15,959 bases of DNA from Bacteroidetes bacterium GWA2_30_7 (GCA_001768155.1 MENC01000244.1:1-15959), one strand, 5' to 3'. Counted from the stretch's first letter, positions 9,041-15,959 are shown. Notes: a model not told the origin generated them from the sequence alone. Made by a program: numbers and translations.

Positions 9041-10567
9041 ATGACAAATAGTAAAGATGCACTTTATACTGAATTGAGTTCCATTAATCACGACCGTGCC
9101 AGATGGTTTGCATTAATTCTGCTAATATTTAGTCTTATTTTAATAATTGCCGACCCATTTATAAGCGATTTAAGCATACCCATTTTTAAATATCTTCTTT
9201 CATTTCATATTTTTTTGTTTATTTCCAGTTTATCGTACTTAATTTATTTCTGGTTAAGTAAAACAAAAAAATACGGAACAAGAGCATCTCTGTTCTATTC
9301 AATTGCAATTCTTTTCAATAGTACAATTGTTTCAGGAATATTCGACACAATTTTGGAAAGAGGAATTATTGTATATCTTTTGACGGTTTTAGTTATTGGT
9401 TTTTCAGTTTATATTAACAAAGTAGTTGCATTAGTTCTTTACATTTTAAGCTTTACTTTATTTCTAATTTGTTTAATCAACTTTCAAAAAGATAGTAATA
9501 TTTTAACAGGAAATATCATAAATAGTTCACTTTTTACAATCGTATCTTTGTTTTTAATTATCTCAAATAGAAATAAGAAAATTCGCGAACTAACACAACG
9601 TGATATAATTAAAGAGCAAAAACAAAATATTGAAGAAAAAAATCATTTTCTCGAAGAATTTAACCAACAATTATTAAAGCAAAATAAGGAAATTATTCAG
9701 CAAAAAGAAGAAATTACATCACAGCGAGATTGCATTCAATATCAAAATAATCAGATAACAAGCAGTATTAAGTACGCAAAAAGTATTCAAAGCTCAATAC
9801 TTCCGAGCATTAATGAGTTTCAGAAATATTTCTCCAATTCTTTTGTATTGTTCAAGCCAAAGGAAATTGTTAGTGGCGATTTTTATTGGTTGACAAAAAA
9901 GAACGATAATATAATTTTTTGTATAGCCGATTGTACCGGACATGGAGTTCCAGGTGCATTTATGAGTCTTCTTGGAATTTCGTTTCTTAGTGAAATAACT
10001 AACAATTCTAAAGAATTAAACCCTTCTGAAATATTAAATCAGCTTCGTTTACACATAATTCAATCGTTAAAGCAAAACGAACCGTTAAGCGATAATTACG
10101 ACGGACTAGATATTTCATTTTGCATTTTAAATACAAAAACGCTTGTTTGCCGATATTCTGGAGCACATAATTCGCTTTATATTATTAGAAAACAAAATGA
10201 CTTTAATACTGATGATTTAATACAATTGTCCAATTATCAAATTATTGAATCCACAGAAAATTTAATGATTGAATTAAAAAGTGATAAAATGCCCGTATCG
10301 GTAAATATTCGTATGGATTCGTTCAATAATCAAACCATAAAATTATTTAGTAACGATATAATTTATTTATGTACAGATGGATATGCTGACCAACTTAGTG
10401 ATAAAATTGGAAAAAAATTTATGTACAAAAATTTAAAAAAATTATTACTCGAAAATTGCCAATTACCAATGCAAGAGCAAAAAAAAATACTTGAAAAAAC
10501 TTTGGTTGAATGGATTGGAGATGGAGAGCAAATTGATGATATTACAATTGTGGGAATTAGAATTTAA
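9041..10567 (+). CDS. Six-TM, coiled-coil SpoIIE/PP2C-type serine phosphatase
   Basis: The 508-residue protein has three parts. Residues 22-175 hold about six hydrophobic helices (near 22-38, 47-70, 84-104, 108-124, 127-147 and 158-175) with no recognised sensor name. Residues 177-255 form a charged, Gln/Glu/Lys-rich coiled coil ending in SIKYAKSIQSSILP, the usual lead-in to this phosphatase class. Residues 265-508 are the PP2C-like SpoIIE/RsbU domain. Candidate metal ligands are all present: D280 (SGDFYW), D297 (ADCTGHGVPGAFMS), D357, D446 (CTDGYADQ) and D499/D500 (DDITI). From the family it should dephosphorylate Ser/Thr on a cytoplasmic partner, often a STAS anti-anti-sigma factor; no such partner is in the window. 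The start is the ATG at 9041; there is no strong Shine-Dalgarno. It is the first gene of the array and overlies no repeat insertion, unlike its neighbours. Confidence 0.88.
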   Translation: MTNSKDALYTELSSINHDRARWFALILLIFSLILIIADPFISDLSIPIFKYLLSFHIFLFISSLSYLIYFWLSKTKKYGTRASLFYSIAILFNSTIVSGIFDTILERGIIVYLLTVLVIGFSVYINKVVALVLYILSFTLFLICLINFQKDSNILTGNIINSSLFTIVSLFLIISNRNKKIRELTQRDIIKEQKQNIEEKNHFLEEFNQQLLKQNKEIIQQKEEITSQRDCIQYQNNQITSSIKYAKSIQSSILPSINEFQKYFSNSFVLFKPKEIVSGDFYWLTKKNDNIIFCIADCTGHGVPGAFMSLLGISFLSEITNNSKELNPSEILNQLRLHIIQSLKQNEPLSDNYDGLDISFCILNTKTLVCRYSGAHNSLYIIRKQNDFNTDDLIQLSNYQIIESTENLMIELKSDKMPVSVNIRMDSFNNQTIKLFSNDIIYLCTDGYADQLSDKIGKKFMYKNLKKLLLENCQLPMQEQKKILEKTLVEWIGDGEQIDDITIVGIRI

Positions 10568-10576
10568 TTATTATTG
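10565..10576 (+). promoter_or_regulatory. In-frame stop / TTG restart junction
   Basis: The stop TAA (10565-10567) of the first phosphatase gene is followed in the same frame by two TTA codons and the TTG start (10574-10576) of the next. TTG is chosen because the next in-frame ATG is codon 101, and because TTG yields a signal peptide like that of the partial fourth gene (K.IKIILI versus KSVKIILI). The close spacing suggests translational coupling or reinitiation. Confidence 0.65.
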
Positions 10577-13096
10577 AAAAAAATAAACAATCTGAAAGCA
10601 ATAAAAATCATACTAATCGTATTAATCACAATAATCAGTGGTTCAGACAATATTTATGCACAAAAACCAATATTTGATTCCCTCTGGAACGCCTTTAAAC
10701 AGGCTAAACGCGATACAACTCGCATTCTTTTTTTTCTTAATATTGGCGATATTTATGAATATAATATGCCAGATTCGGCAATATTTTTTTATCAAAAAGC
10801 ATTTAACCTTTCCGAAGAGAACATTTCTGCTTCCCTCAATGAGTATCCAACAAATTTGTCGGGTATAAATAACATGACGAATTTAGAACGGAAGTTCCTT
10901 TCACTAAAAGCAACCTCCATTAGCTATATCGGAATCATCCACAAAGAGCAGGGCAATTATGCTCAAGCTATTGAATATTATCAAAAAGCTTTAAAAATAG
11001 GTGAAGGATTTAATGGTTCAAGCGATATTGCAACCGTAACAATTGGTAAAAAATTAATGTCAAAATGTTACAGTTATATCGGAATCGTTCACTTTCTTCA
11101 AGGCAGTTACGATAATGCTATTGAATATTTTATTAAATCATTAAAAATTGAAGAAGAACTTAATAACAAAAGTGGAATGACTTATTGTTATAACTTTATT
11201 GGTCAGGTTTATTATAAAATCGGAAGTTATTATAAAGCAATTGAATACTATCAAATATCATTAAAAATTTCAGAAGAACTTAACGATAAAATAGGAATGA
11301 TATATTGCTACAATAATATAGCTGGAGTCCATTTTGAAAAAGGAAACTATGAAGAATCAATTGAATATATACAAAATGCTTTGAAAATTGTAGAAGAGAT
11401 TAATGATAAGAAAGAAATGTCTAATTGTTACAGTAATCTGGGAAGTAATTACAAAAAACAAGGCAATTTCGATAAGGCAACAGAATATTATCTCAAAGCA
11501 TTGAAAATCAAACAAGAACTTAATGATATAAACGGATTGGCAATTATATATTTAAATATTGCTGACTTAAATATTTCATTAGCCGATTCGAGTATTTTAA
11601 ATGAAAATCAACGATTTAGTTTCTTAAATAAAGCGATAGAATATGGAATTAGAGCTTATGATTTAGCGGTTGAAATTGATGCTTTACCTACTAAAAATAA
11701 TGCTGCAGAAAGTTTAAAAAATGCCTATATTAAAATTGGAAGATTTAAAGAAGCTATCAAATTTGCTGAAATATTCATCGCAACCAAAGACAGCATGTTC
11801 TCCGAAGAAAAAACCAAATCCTTAGCCGAAATGGGAGCAAAATACGAATCAGAAAAAAGAGAATTAACAATTCAAAAACTCGAAAAAGAAAAACTTCTTC
11901 AAAACGAAACCCTTGCCCGAAAAAATGCAGAAAGCAAAAAACAACGAATTTTAATCTTCTCATTTTTAGCAGGATTTTTAATAATTCTTGTATTCTCAAT
12001 TTTCCTTTATCGCTTATTTATACAAAAGAAAATAGCAAATATTATCCTCTCACAACAAAAAGAAGAAATCTCCGCCCAAAGAGATGAAATAGAGACTCAG
12101 AGAGATTTAGTTACGGAGCAAAAAGAACACATCGAAGAAATTCACAAAGAAGTAACCGACAGTATAAACTATGCAGAACGAATCCAGCGTAGTTTTCTGG
12201 CAACAAAAGAATTATTAGATGAAAACCTAAATTTGTCATTGCGAGGCACAGCCAGTCCCGATTCTTCATCGGGAAAGCAATCTCTTTCGACCCCTCCGTC
12301 ATTGCGAGGTACGAAGCAATCTTTTGAAGACGAAACCAACTATTTTGTTTTCTTTAAACCCAAAGATGTTGTAAGCGGAGATTTTTATTGGGCAGGAAAA
12401 TTACAAAACGGAAATTTTGCCCTTGCCACAGCCGATAGCACAGGTCATGGAGTTCCTGGAGCAATTATGAGTATTTTAAATATTTCATCACTCGAAAAAG
12501 CTGTAGAACAAGGAATTTGCGAACCATCAGAAATCCTCAACCACACCCGCAAAACCATTATCGAACGCTTAAAAAAAGACGGTAGCCCCGAAGGTGGAAA
12601 AGACGGTATGGATGCAAGTTTAATCTGTTTCGATTTTGAAAACCTGAAACTTACATACTCAGCAGCTAATAACCCAATTTGGATAATCCGTCCTGTAACA
12701 CAATCCTCTGGATTGTTGGACGAACCAGAGGTTCATGTTACAGGCGAGGATGCTTCAGCCAACCTCAAACCTCAAACCTTAAACCTCAAACTCATCGAAC
12801 TCAACCCCGACAAAATGCCCATTGGCAAACACGACAAAGACCAGATATCATTCACTCAACACGAATTTCAACTTCAAAAAGGCGATGTAATTTACACATT
12901 AACAGATGGATTTCAAGACCAATTTGGCGGACCAAAAGGCAAAAAATTTATGACAAAAAACCTGAAACAATTGCTTATTACTAATTGCCAATTGCCAATG
13001 GAGGAGCAAAAACAGGTTTTGGAAAAAACATTGGTTGAATGGATTGGAGATGGTGAACAGATAGATGATATTACAATAATGGGAATAAGAATTTAG
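10574..13096 (+). CDS. TPR sensor – TM – coiled coil – SpoIIE/PP2C phosphatase (paralogue 2)
   Basis: The 840-residue protein starts at TTG. Residues 1-29 look like a signal peptide (KIILIVLITIISGS, then IYA before QKP). About five TPR units occupy residues 113-318 with a 40-residue period over the last four (start .Y.IG..Y...G.Y..AIEYY.KALKI), and more helices follow to about 400. A helical stretch leads to a TM helix at 459-482, then a coiled coil (490-548), a repeat-derived linker (554-583) and the PP2C domain (590-840). Candidate metal ligands are D603, D621, D680, D778 and D831/D832. The expected topology is periplasmic TPR sensor and cytoplasmic phosphatase, by inference. Two stretches look foreign: the linker SLRGTASPDSSSG and SLRGTKQS, and residues 707-739, about 30 residues longer than in paralogue 3 and containing NLKPQTLNLK. 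It sits 6 nt after the previous gene and 36 nt before the next, probably in one operon. Confidence 0.87.
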   Translation: MKKINNLKAIKIILIVLITIISGSDNIYAQKPIFDSLWNAFKQAKRDTTRILFFLNIGDIYEYNMPDSAIFFYQKAFNLSEENISASLNEYPTNLSGINNMTNLERKFLSLKATSISYIGIIHKEQGNYAQAIEYYQKALKIGEGFNGSSDIATVTIGKKLMSKCYSYIGIVHFLQGSYDNAIEYFIKSLKIEEELNNKSGMTYCYNFIGQVYYKIGSYYKAIEYYQISLKISEELNDKIGMIYCYNNIAGVHFEKGNYEESIEYIQNALKIVEEINDKKEMSNCYSNLGSNYKKQGNFDKATEYYLKALKIKQELNDINGLAIIYLNIADLNISLADSSILNENQRFSFLNKAIEYGIRAYDLAVEIDALPTKNNAAESLKNAYIKIGRFKEAIKFAEIFIATKDSMFSEEKTKSLAEMGAKYESEKRELTIQKLEKEKLLQNETLARKNAESKKQRILIFSFLAGFLIILVFSIFLYRLFIQKKIANIILSQQKEEISAQRDEIETQRDLVTEQKEHIEEIHKEVTDSINYAERIQRSFLATKELLDENLNLSLRGTASPDSSSGKQSLSTPPSLRGTKQSFEDETNYFVFFKPKDVVSGDFYWAGKLQNGNFALATADSTGHGVPGAIMSILNISSLEKAVEQGICEPSEILNHTRKTIIERLKKDGSPEGGKDGMDASLICFDFENLKLTYSAANNPIWIIRPVTQSSGLLDEPEVHVTGEDASANLKPQTLNLKLIELNPDKMPIGKHDKDQISFTQHEFQLQKGDVIYTLTDGFQDQFGGPKGKKFMTKNLKQLLITNCQLPMEEQKQVLEKTLVEWIGDGEQIDDITIMGIRI
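12235..12322 (+). repeat. Two tandem SLRGTKQS-type palindromic repeat copies inside CDS
   Basis: Copy 2 (12298-12322, 25 bp) begins GTCATTGCGAGG and ends GAAGCAATCT. Copy 1 (12235-12283) has the same two ends but is interrupted by a segment holding a perfect stem, TCCCGAT (12256-12262) and ATCGGGA (12268-12274). Both are read in frame, giving SLRGTASPDSSSGKQS and SLRGTKQS between the coiled coil and the catalytic domain. Paralogue 3 carries only copy 1; the extra 39 bp (12284-12322) here is exactly 13 codons. Confidence 0.85.
12692..12793 (+). repeat. Palindrome plus CCTCAAA run inside the catalytic domain
   Basis: CCTGTAAC (12692-12699) and CCTCTGG (12705-12711) are mirrored by CCAGAGG (12725-12731) and GTTACAGG (12737-12744), a two-segment stem with a small internal bulge. 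It is followed by an imperfect CCTCAAA tandem run (12761-12793) read as NLKPQTLNLK. Paralogue 3 has only three residues here, between WIIR and LIEL, against 33 in this gene. The stretch is best explained as one or two repeat insertions into a surface loop. Confidence 0.75.
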
Positions 13097-13112
13097 AATT
13101 TACAGCATCAGT

Positions 13113-13136
13113 AACAATTTAACAATATAACAATGA
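13113..13136 (+). repeat. Three 8-bp AACAATnn units overlapping the start codon
   Basis: AACAATTT, AACAATAT and AACAATGA stand head to tail, and the ATG of the third phosphatase gene (13133) lies in the last unit. The run takes the place where a ribosome binding site would be. An A-rich, unstructured leader of this sort is compatible with initiation in Bacteroidota. Confidence 0.6.
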
Positions 13137-15697
13137 AACATAACCTCAAAAAGATTGCTTCGTATCTCGCAATGACGACTCGATTTGCAACCTCAAACCT
13201 CAAACTTCAAACCTCAAACCTCTTTATATTCATCTTAATCATTTTAATAAAATCAGTGGTTCAGACAAATGCCCAAACAAAAACCATAGATTCCCTCCGC
13301 CAAGTTATAAAAACCGCTAAACACGATACCACAAAGATTAATGCTTATTCTGCTTGGGGAGAACAAATTTATATGCAGTTACCCGATTCAGCAATTTCAT
13401 TATGGAAAATATCTGAAAAAATTGCCAATGACCTTCTCGCTTCCCACCCTGGCACCCAGATTGCCGGAACTACCAAGAAACTTTTAGCCTCCTCACTCAA
13501 CAACATCGGATATATTTATCAAATGAAGGGCAACATTCCCATGGCTATTGAATACGACAGCAAAAGTCTTAAAATCTATGAGGAAATTAGCGATAAAAAG
13601 GGAATGGCAGCCTCTTTTAACAACCTTGGAGTTATTTACTACAATCAGGGCGACATTCCCAAGACTATTGAATACTACCTCAAATGTCTTAAAATCAAGG
13701 AAGAAATTGGCGATAAAAAGGGAATGGCAACCTCTTTTAACAACATTGGAATGATTTATAACGATCAGGGCGACATTCCTAATGCTGTTGAAAACCTTCA
13801 CAAAAGTCTTAAAATCAAGGAGGAAATTGGCGATAAAAAGGGAATGGCTTGTTCTTTTAACAACATCGGAGCTATTTACAAAAATCAAGGCGACATTCCC
13901 AAAGCTATTGAATACTACAACAAAAGTCTTGAAATTCAGGAAGAAATTAGCGATAAAAAGGGAATGGCTGAGTCTTTTAACAACATCGGAGCTATTTACA
14001 ACTATCAGGTGAGCGTAGCAAAGTCCCGACAAGACTTTGCAGGTAGCGATTCTTTAATAACTAAGGCTATGGAATACTACAGAAAAAGTCTTAAAATCCG
14101 TGAAGAAATTGGCGATAAAAAGGGAGTTGCTAACTCTTTTAACAACATCGGAACAATTTACGACCAACAGGCGAGCATAGCGAAGTCCCGACAAGACCTT
14201 ATCGGTAGCGATTCATTAATAATAATGGTTATAGAATATTACAGAAAAAGTCTTAAAATCCGTGAAGAAATTGGCGATAAACAGGGAATGGCAGTCTCTT
14301 TTAACAACATAGGAGCTATATATTTACAGAAAAACGAACTACGAAATGCAAAAACGTTCTGCGAAAAATCATATCAATTAAGCAAAGAGCTTGGCTTTCC
14401 CGAAAATATTGAAAGTGCAACAAGAAGGCTTAAACAGATTTACGAAAAACAAGGCAACTACCATTTAGCTTACGAATACTTAAAAGAAGAAATACTAATG
14501 CACGACAGCATTCAAAACCAAGAAAACTATAAAAAAACTCAAAAGCAACAAGCTAAATACGAATACGAAAAGAAATCTGCGACCGATAGCATTAGCAATG
14601 CAAAAGCAATGGAAATTAAAAACATTGAACTCTCTCGTAGCGAAGAAGTAAAAAATAAGCAGCGTGTTGTAATATATTCTTTTATCATTGGTTTTTTAAT
14701 TATTTTAATTTTTTCAATTATCATTTATCGTTTGTTTATACAAAAGAAAATTGCAAACGTTATTCTTTCTCAACAAAAAGAAGAAATCTCAGCACAACGC
14801 GATGAAATTGAAACTCAACGAGACCTAGTAACAGAGCAAAAAGAGCATATCGAAGAAATTCACAAAGAAGTAACCGACAGTATAAATTATGCAGAACGAA
14901 TTCAACGAAGTTTTTTAGCAACTAAAGAATTATTAGACGATAACCTAAATACGTCCTTGCGAGGCACTGCCAGTCACGATTCTTCATCGGGAAAGCAATC
15001 TTTTGAAGACGAAACCAACTATTTTGTTTTCTTTAAACCCAAAGATGTTGTAAGCGGCGACTTTTACTGGGCTGGAAAATTACAAAATGGAAATTTTGCA
15101 TTAGCCACTGCCGATAGCACAGGACATGGGGTTCCGGGAGCAATTATGAGTATTTTAAATATTTTTTCGCTTGAAAAAGCCGTTGAATCAGGCATTTGCG
15201 AGCCTTCAGAAATCCTAAACCATACCCGCAAAACAATTATTGAACGCTTAAAAAAAGATGGTAGCCCAGATGGTGGAAAGGATGGAATGGATGCAAGCTT
15301 AATTTGTTTTGATTATGAAACCCAAAAACTTACATATTCAGCAGCCAATAATCCTATTTGGATAATCCGTGAAAATTCACTGATTGAATTAGTGCATGAC
15401 AAAATGCCAATTGGCAAACACGACAAAGACCAAATTTCATTTATCCAACACGAATTTGAATTACAAAAAGGCGATGTAATTTACACATTAACAGATGGTT
15501 TTCAAGACCAGTTTGGTGGTCCAAATGGTAAAAAGTTTTTGACCAAAAATTTAAAACAATTGCTTATTGCAAATTGTCAATTGTCAATGGAGGAACAGAA
15601 AAAAATCATTGAAAATGCTTTAGAAAACTGGACAAATGACAATGGCGTTCAATATGAACAAACCGATGATATTACAATAATGGGAATAAGAATATAA
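13133..15697 (+). CDS. TPR sensor – TM – coiled coil – SpoIIE/PP2C phosphatase (paralogue 3)
   Basis: The 854-residue protein has a hydrophobic signal segment at 30-47 (FIFILIILI to TNAQ), preceded by an odd 29-residue n-region built from repeats. TPR units begin at about residues 121, 161, 201, 241, 281, 335 and 389 with the motif SFNNIG.IY..QGDIPKAIEYY. A helical linker (450-510), a TM helix (512-534), a coiled coil (543-600) and a short repeat-derived linker (608-623) lead to the PP2C domain (630-854). Candidate metal ligands are D643, D661, D720, D788 and D845/D846. The coiled coil and the catalytic domain are nearly identical to paralogue 2, while the TPR part is clearly different, implying separate inputs to a similar output. 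The ATG at 13133 is used; an ATG at codon 14 (13172) would drop part of the repeat-derived n-region and is a real alternative. The gap to the fourth gene is 16 nt. Confidence 0.87.
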   Translation: MKHNLKKIASYLAMTTRFATSNLKLQTSNLFIFILIILIKSVVQTNAQTKTIDSLRQVIKTAKHDTTKINAYSAWGEQIYMQLPDSAISLWKISEKIANDLLASHPGTQIAGTTKKLLASSLNNIGYIYQMKGNIPMAIEYDSKSLKIYEEISDKKGMAASFNNLGVIYYNQGDIPKTIEYYLKCLKIKEEIGDKKGMATSFNNIGMIYNDQGDIPNAVENLHKSLKIKEEIGDKKGMACSFNNIGAIYKNQGDIPKAIEYYNKSLEIQEEISDKKGMAESFNNIGAIYNYQVSVAKSRQDFAGSDSLITKAMEYYRKSLKIREEIGDKKGVANSFNNIGTIYDQQASIAKSRQDLIGSDSLIIMVIEYYRKSLKIREEIGDKQGMAVSFNNIGAIYLQKNELRNAKTFCEKSYQLSKELGFPENIESATRRLKQIYEKQGNYHLAYEYLKEEILMHDSIQNQENYKKTQKQQAKYEYEKKSATDSISNAKAMEIKNIELSRSEEVKNKQRVVIYSFIIGFLIILIFSIIIYRLFIQKKIANVILSQQKEEISAQRDEIETQRDLVTEQKEHIEEIHKEVTDSINYAERIQRSFLATKELLDDNLNTSLRGTASHDSSSGKQSFEDETNYFVFFKPKDVVSGDFYWAGKLQNGNFALATADSTGHGVPGAIMSILNIFSLEKAVESGICEPSEILNHTRKTIIERLKKDGSPDGGKDGMDASLICFDYETQKLTYSAANNPIWIIRENSLIELVHDKMPIGKHDKDQISFIQHEFELQKGDVIYTLTDGFQDQFGGPNGKKFLTKNLKQLLIANCQLSMEEQKKIIENALENWTNDNGVQYEQTDDITIMGIRI
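13152..13222. repeat. Inverted SLRGTKQS-type repeat and CCTCAAA run in the N-terminus
   Basis: The 25 bp at 13152-13176 (AGATTGCTTCG to GCAATGAC) are the reverse complement of the copy at 12298-12322 with one mismatch. Read in this orientation they give KIASYLAMT. An imperfect CCTCAAA run at 13191-13222 follows (TSNLKLQTSNL). Together they make up most of the sequence in front of the hydrophobic signal segment. Confidence 0.85.
13490..14330 (+). repeat. Tandem 120-bp (then 162-bp) TPR-coding repeats
   Basis: The codons for SFNN recur at 13613, 13733, 13853, 13973, 14135 and 14297. The period is exactly 120 bp, then 162 bp twice because of a 42-bp insert. Long stretches, such as the one around GGCGATAAAAAGGGAATGGC, are shared almost unchanged between units, so amplification is recent. 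The high identity also creates long open frames in other frames and on the minus strand, which are not genes. Confidence 0.9.
14009..14197 (+). repeat. Two repeat-derived 42-bp inserts within TPR units
   Basis: The segments 14009-14035 and 14171-14197 are 27 bp long and match at 24 positions (shared core AAGTCCCGACAAGAC). Each lies inside a TPR unit, giving VAKSRQDFAGSDSLI and IAKSRQDLIGSDSLI where other units read DIPK. The first copy keeps a perfect stem, GCAAAGTC (14018-14025) with GACTTTGC (14033-14040); in the second the stem is degraded. Confidence 0.75.
14953..15001 (+). repeat. SLRGTKQS-type repeat copy inside CDS of paralogue 3
   Basis: This 49-bp segment matches 12235-12283 in paralogue 2 apart from a few substitutions and sits at the same place between coiled coil and phosphatase domain (SLRGTASHDSSSGKQS). 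The shared position implies insertion before the two genes duplicated, or later gene conversion. One base of the left stem has changed (TCACGAT instead of TCCCGAT), so the internal hairpin is weakened. Confidence 0.85.
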
Positions 15698-15713
15698 CTT
15701 TATTTGAAACAAA

Positions 15714-15959
15714 ATGAAATCAGTTAAAATCATACTAATCACATTAATCATTTTGAATTTAGTGGCTCAGACAATTTATGCACAATCGAACTCTGAGCAA
15801 AACCAAATCATTGACTCTATCCGTCAAGTAATTAAAACCGCCAAGCACGACACAACTAGGATTAATGCCTTTTTAACATGGGGTGAGCAAGTTTATCTTA
15901 ATAACCCTGATACAGCTTTAATTTTATGGGAAAATGCACATACAGTTGCCAAAGACTTC
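15714..15959 (+). CDS. Fourth paralogue, N-terminal fragment (3' partial)
   Basis: ATG at 15714 opens a frame of 82 codons that reaches the right edge. The protein begins MKSVKIILITLIILNLVAQ and has a likely signal peptidase site after IYA (before QSN). The following part, IDSIRQVIKTAKHDTTRINA and WGEQVYLNNPDTALILWENA, closely matches the start of the mature region of paralogue 3. It is therefore expected to continue into TPR repeats, a TM helix and a PP2C domain, but this is not seen here. Its signal peptide is clean and free of repeats, unlike that of paralogue 3. It is 16 nt after the preceding stop, so likely cotranscribed. Confidence 0.85.
   Translation, partial: MKSVKIILITLIILNLVAQTIYAQSNSEQNQIIDSIRQVIKTAKHDTTRINAFLTWGEQVYLNNPDTALILWENAHTVAKDF

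Noticed and set aside
12111..12302. Small minus-strand frames and the +1 frame at 12679-12984 within paralogue 2
   Set aside because: They overlap highly conserved coiled-coil and catalytic sequence and arise partly from repeat elements.
12960..13010. ATTGCCAATTGCC stretch as another inserted repeat
   Set aside because: The corresponding NCQLPM(E/Q)EQK sequence aligns in all three phosphatases without a length change, so it is more simply ordinary coding sequence.
13493..14032. 179-codon open frame on the minus strand
   Set aside because: It is antisense to the 120-bp TPR repeats; its own periodicity is a by-product of the repeat, with the period divisible by three.
13490..14330. CRISPR-like regular repeats
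   Set aside because: The units are contiguous, 120 bp long and code for TPR motifs; there are no short repeats with unique spacers and no cas genes.

Overview
The window is AT-rich DNA from a member of the Bacteroidota. The first gene ends in a type IX secretion (T9SS) sorting domain, which is specific to that phylum. The other genes are the TPR/SpoIIE-type phosphatase architecture common in Bacteroidales- and Flavobacteriales-like genomes, and upstream regions lack clear Shine-Dalgarno sequences. The interspersed palindromic repeats (SLRGTKQS-type, NLKPQT-type) also fit this group. I cannot assign a genus.

Region 1 (1-8539) is the 3' part of one giant gene, open through the left edge, encoding at least 2845 residues of a secreted surface protein. 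It holds 24 tandem beta-sandwich domains of about 95 residues. From about 884 on these are arranged as an alternating A/B pair, a 190-residue super-repeat. They are followed by an Ig-like domain, a PKD domain, a YCF48/BNR-like propeller and the C-terminal sorting domain. A strong intrinsic terminator follows at 8548-8582.

Region 2 (8583-9040) has no gene but is full of perfect palindromes. These include an 81-bp composite element (8799-8879) made of two mutually reverse-complementary hairpins inside a 6-bp inverted repeat.

Region 3 (9041 to the right edge) is a same-strand, closely spaced array of signalling genes with gaps of 6, 36 and 16 nt. The first is a six-TM protein with a coiled coil and a SpoIIE/PP2C phosphatase domain. 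Two follow with a signal peptide, TPR repeats, one TM helix, a coiled coil and a PP2C domain. The fourth starts the same way and is cut by the right edge. All complete members keep the metal-binding aspartates. The likely role is sensing at the membrane or in the periplasm, passed through a coiled coil to a cytoplasmic Ser/Thr phosphatase of the RsbU/SpoIIE type. Its substrate, probably a STAS-domain or other phosphoprotein, is not in the window.

The most unusual feature is the number of interspersed palindromic repeats translated in frame inside the phosphatase genes. They lie in the linker before the catalytic domain, in a loop of the catalytic domain, within TPR units (where one insert seems to have been co-amplified with its TPR), and in the N-terminus of the third gene.
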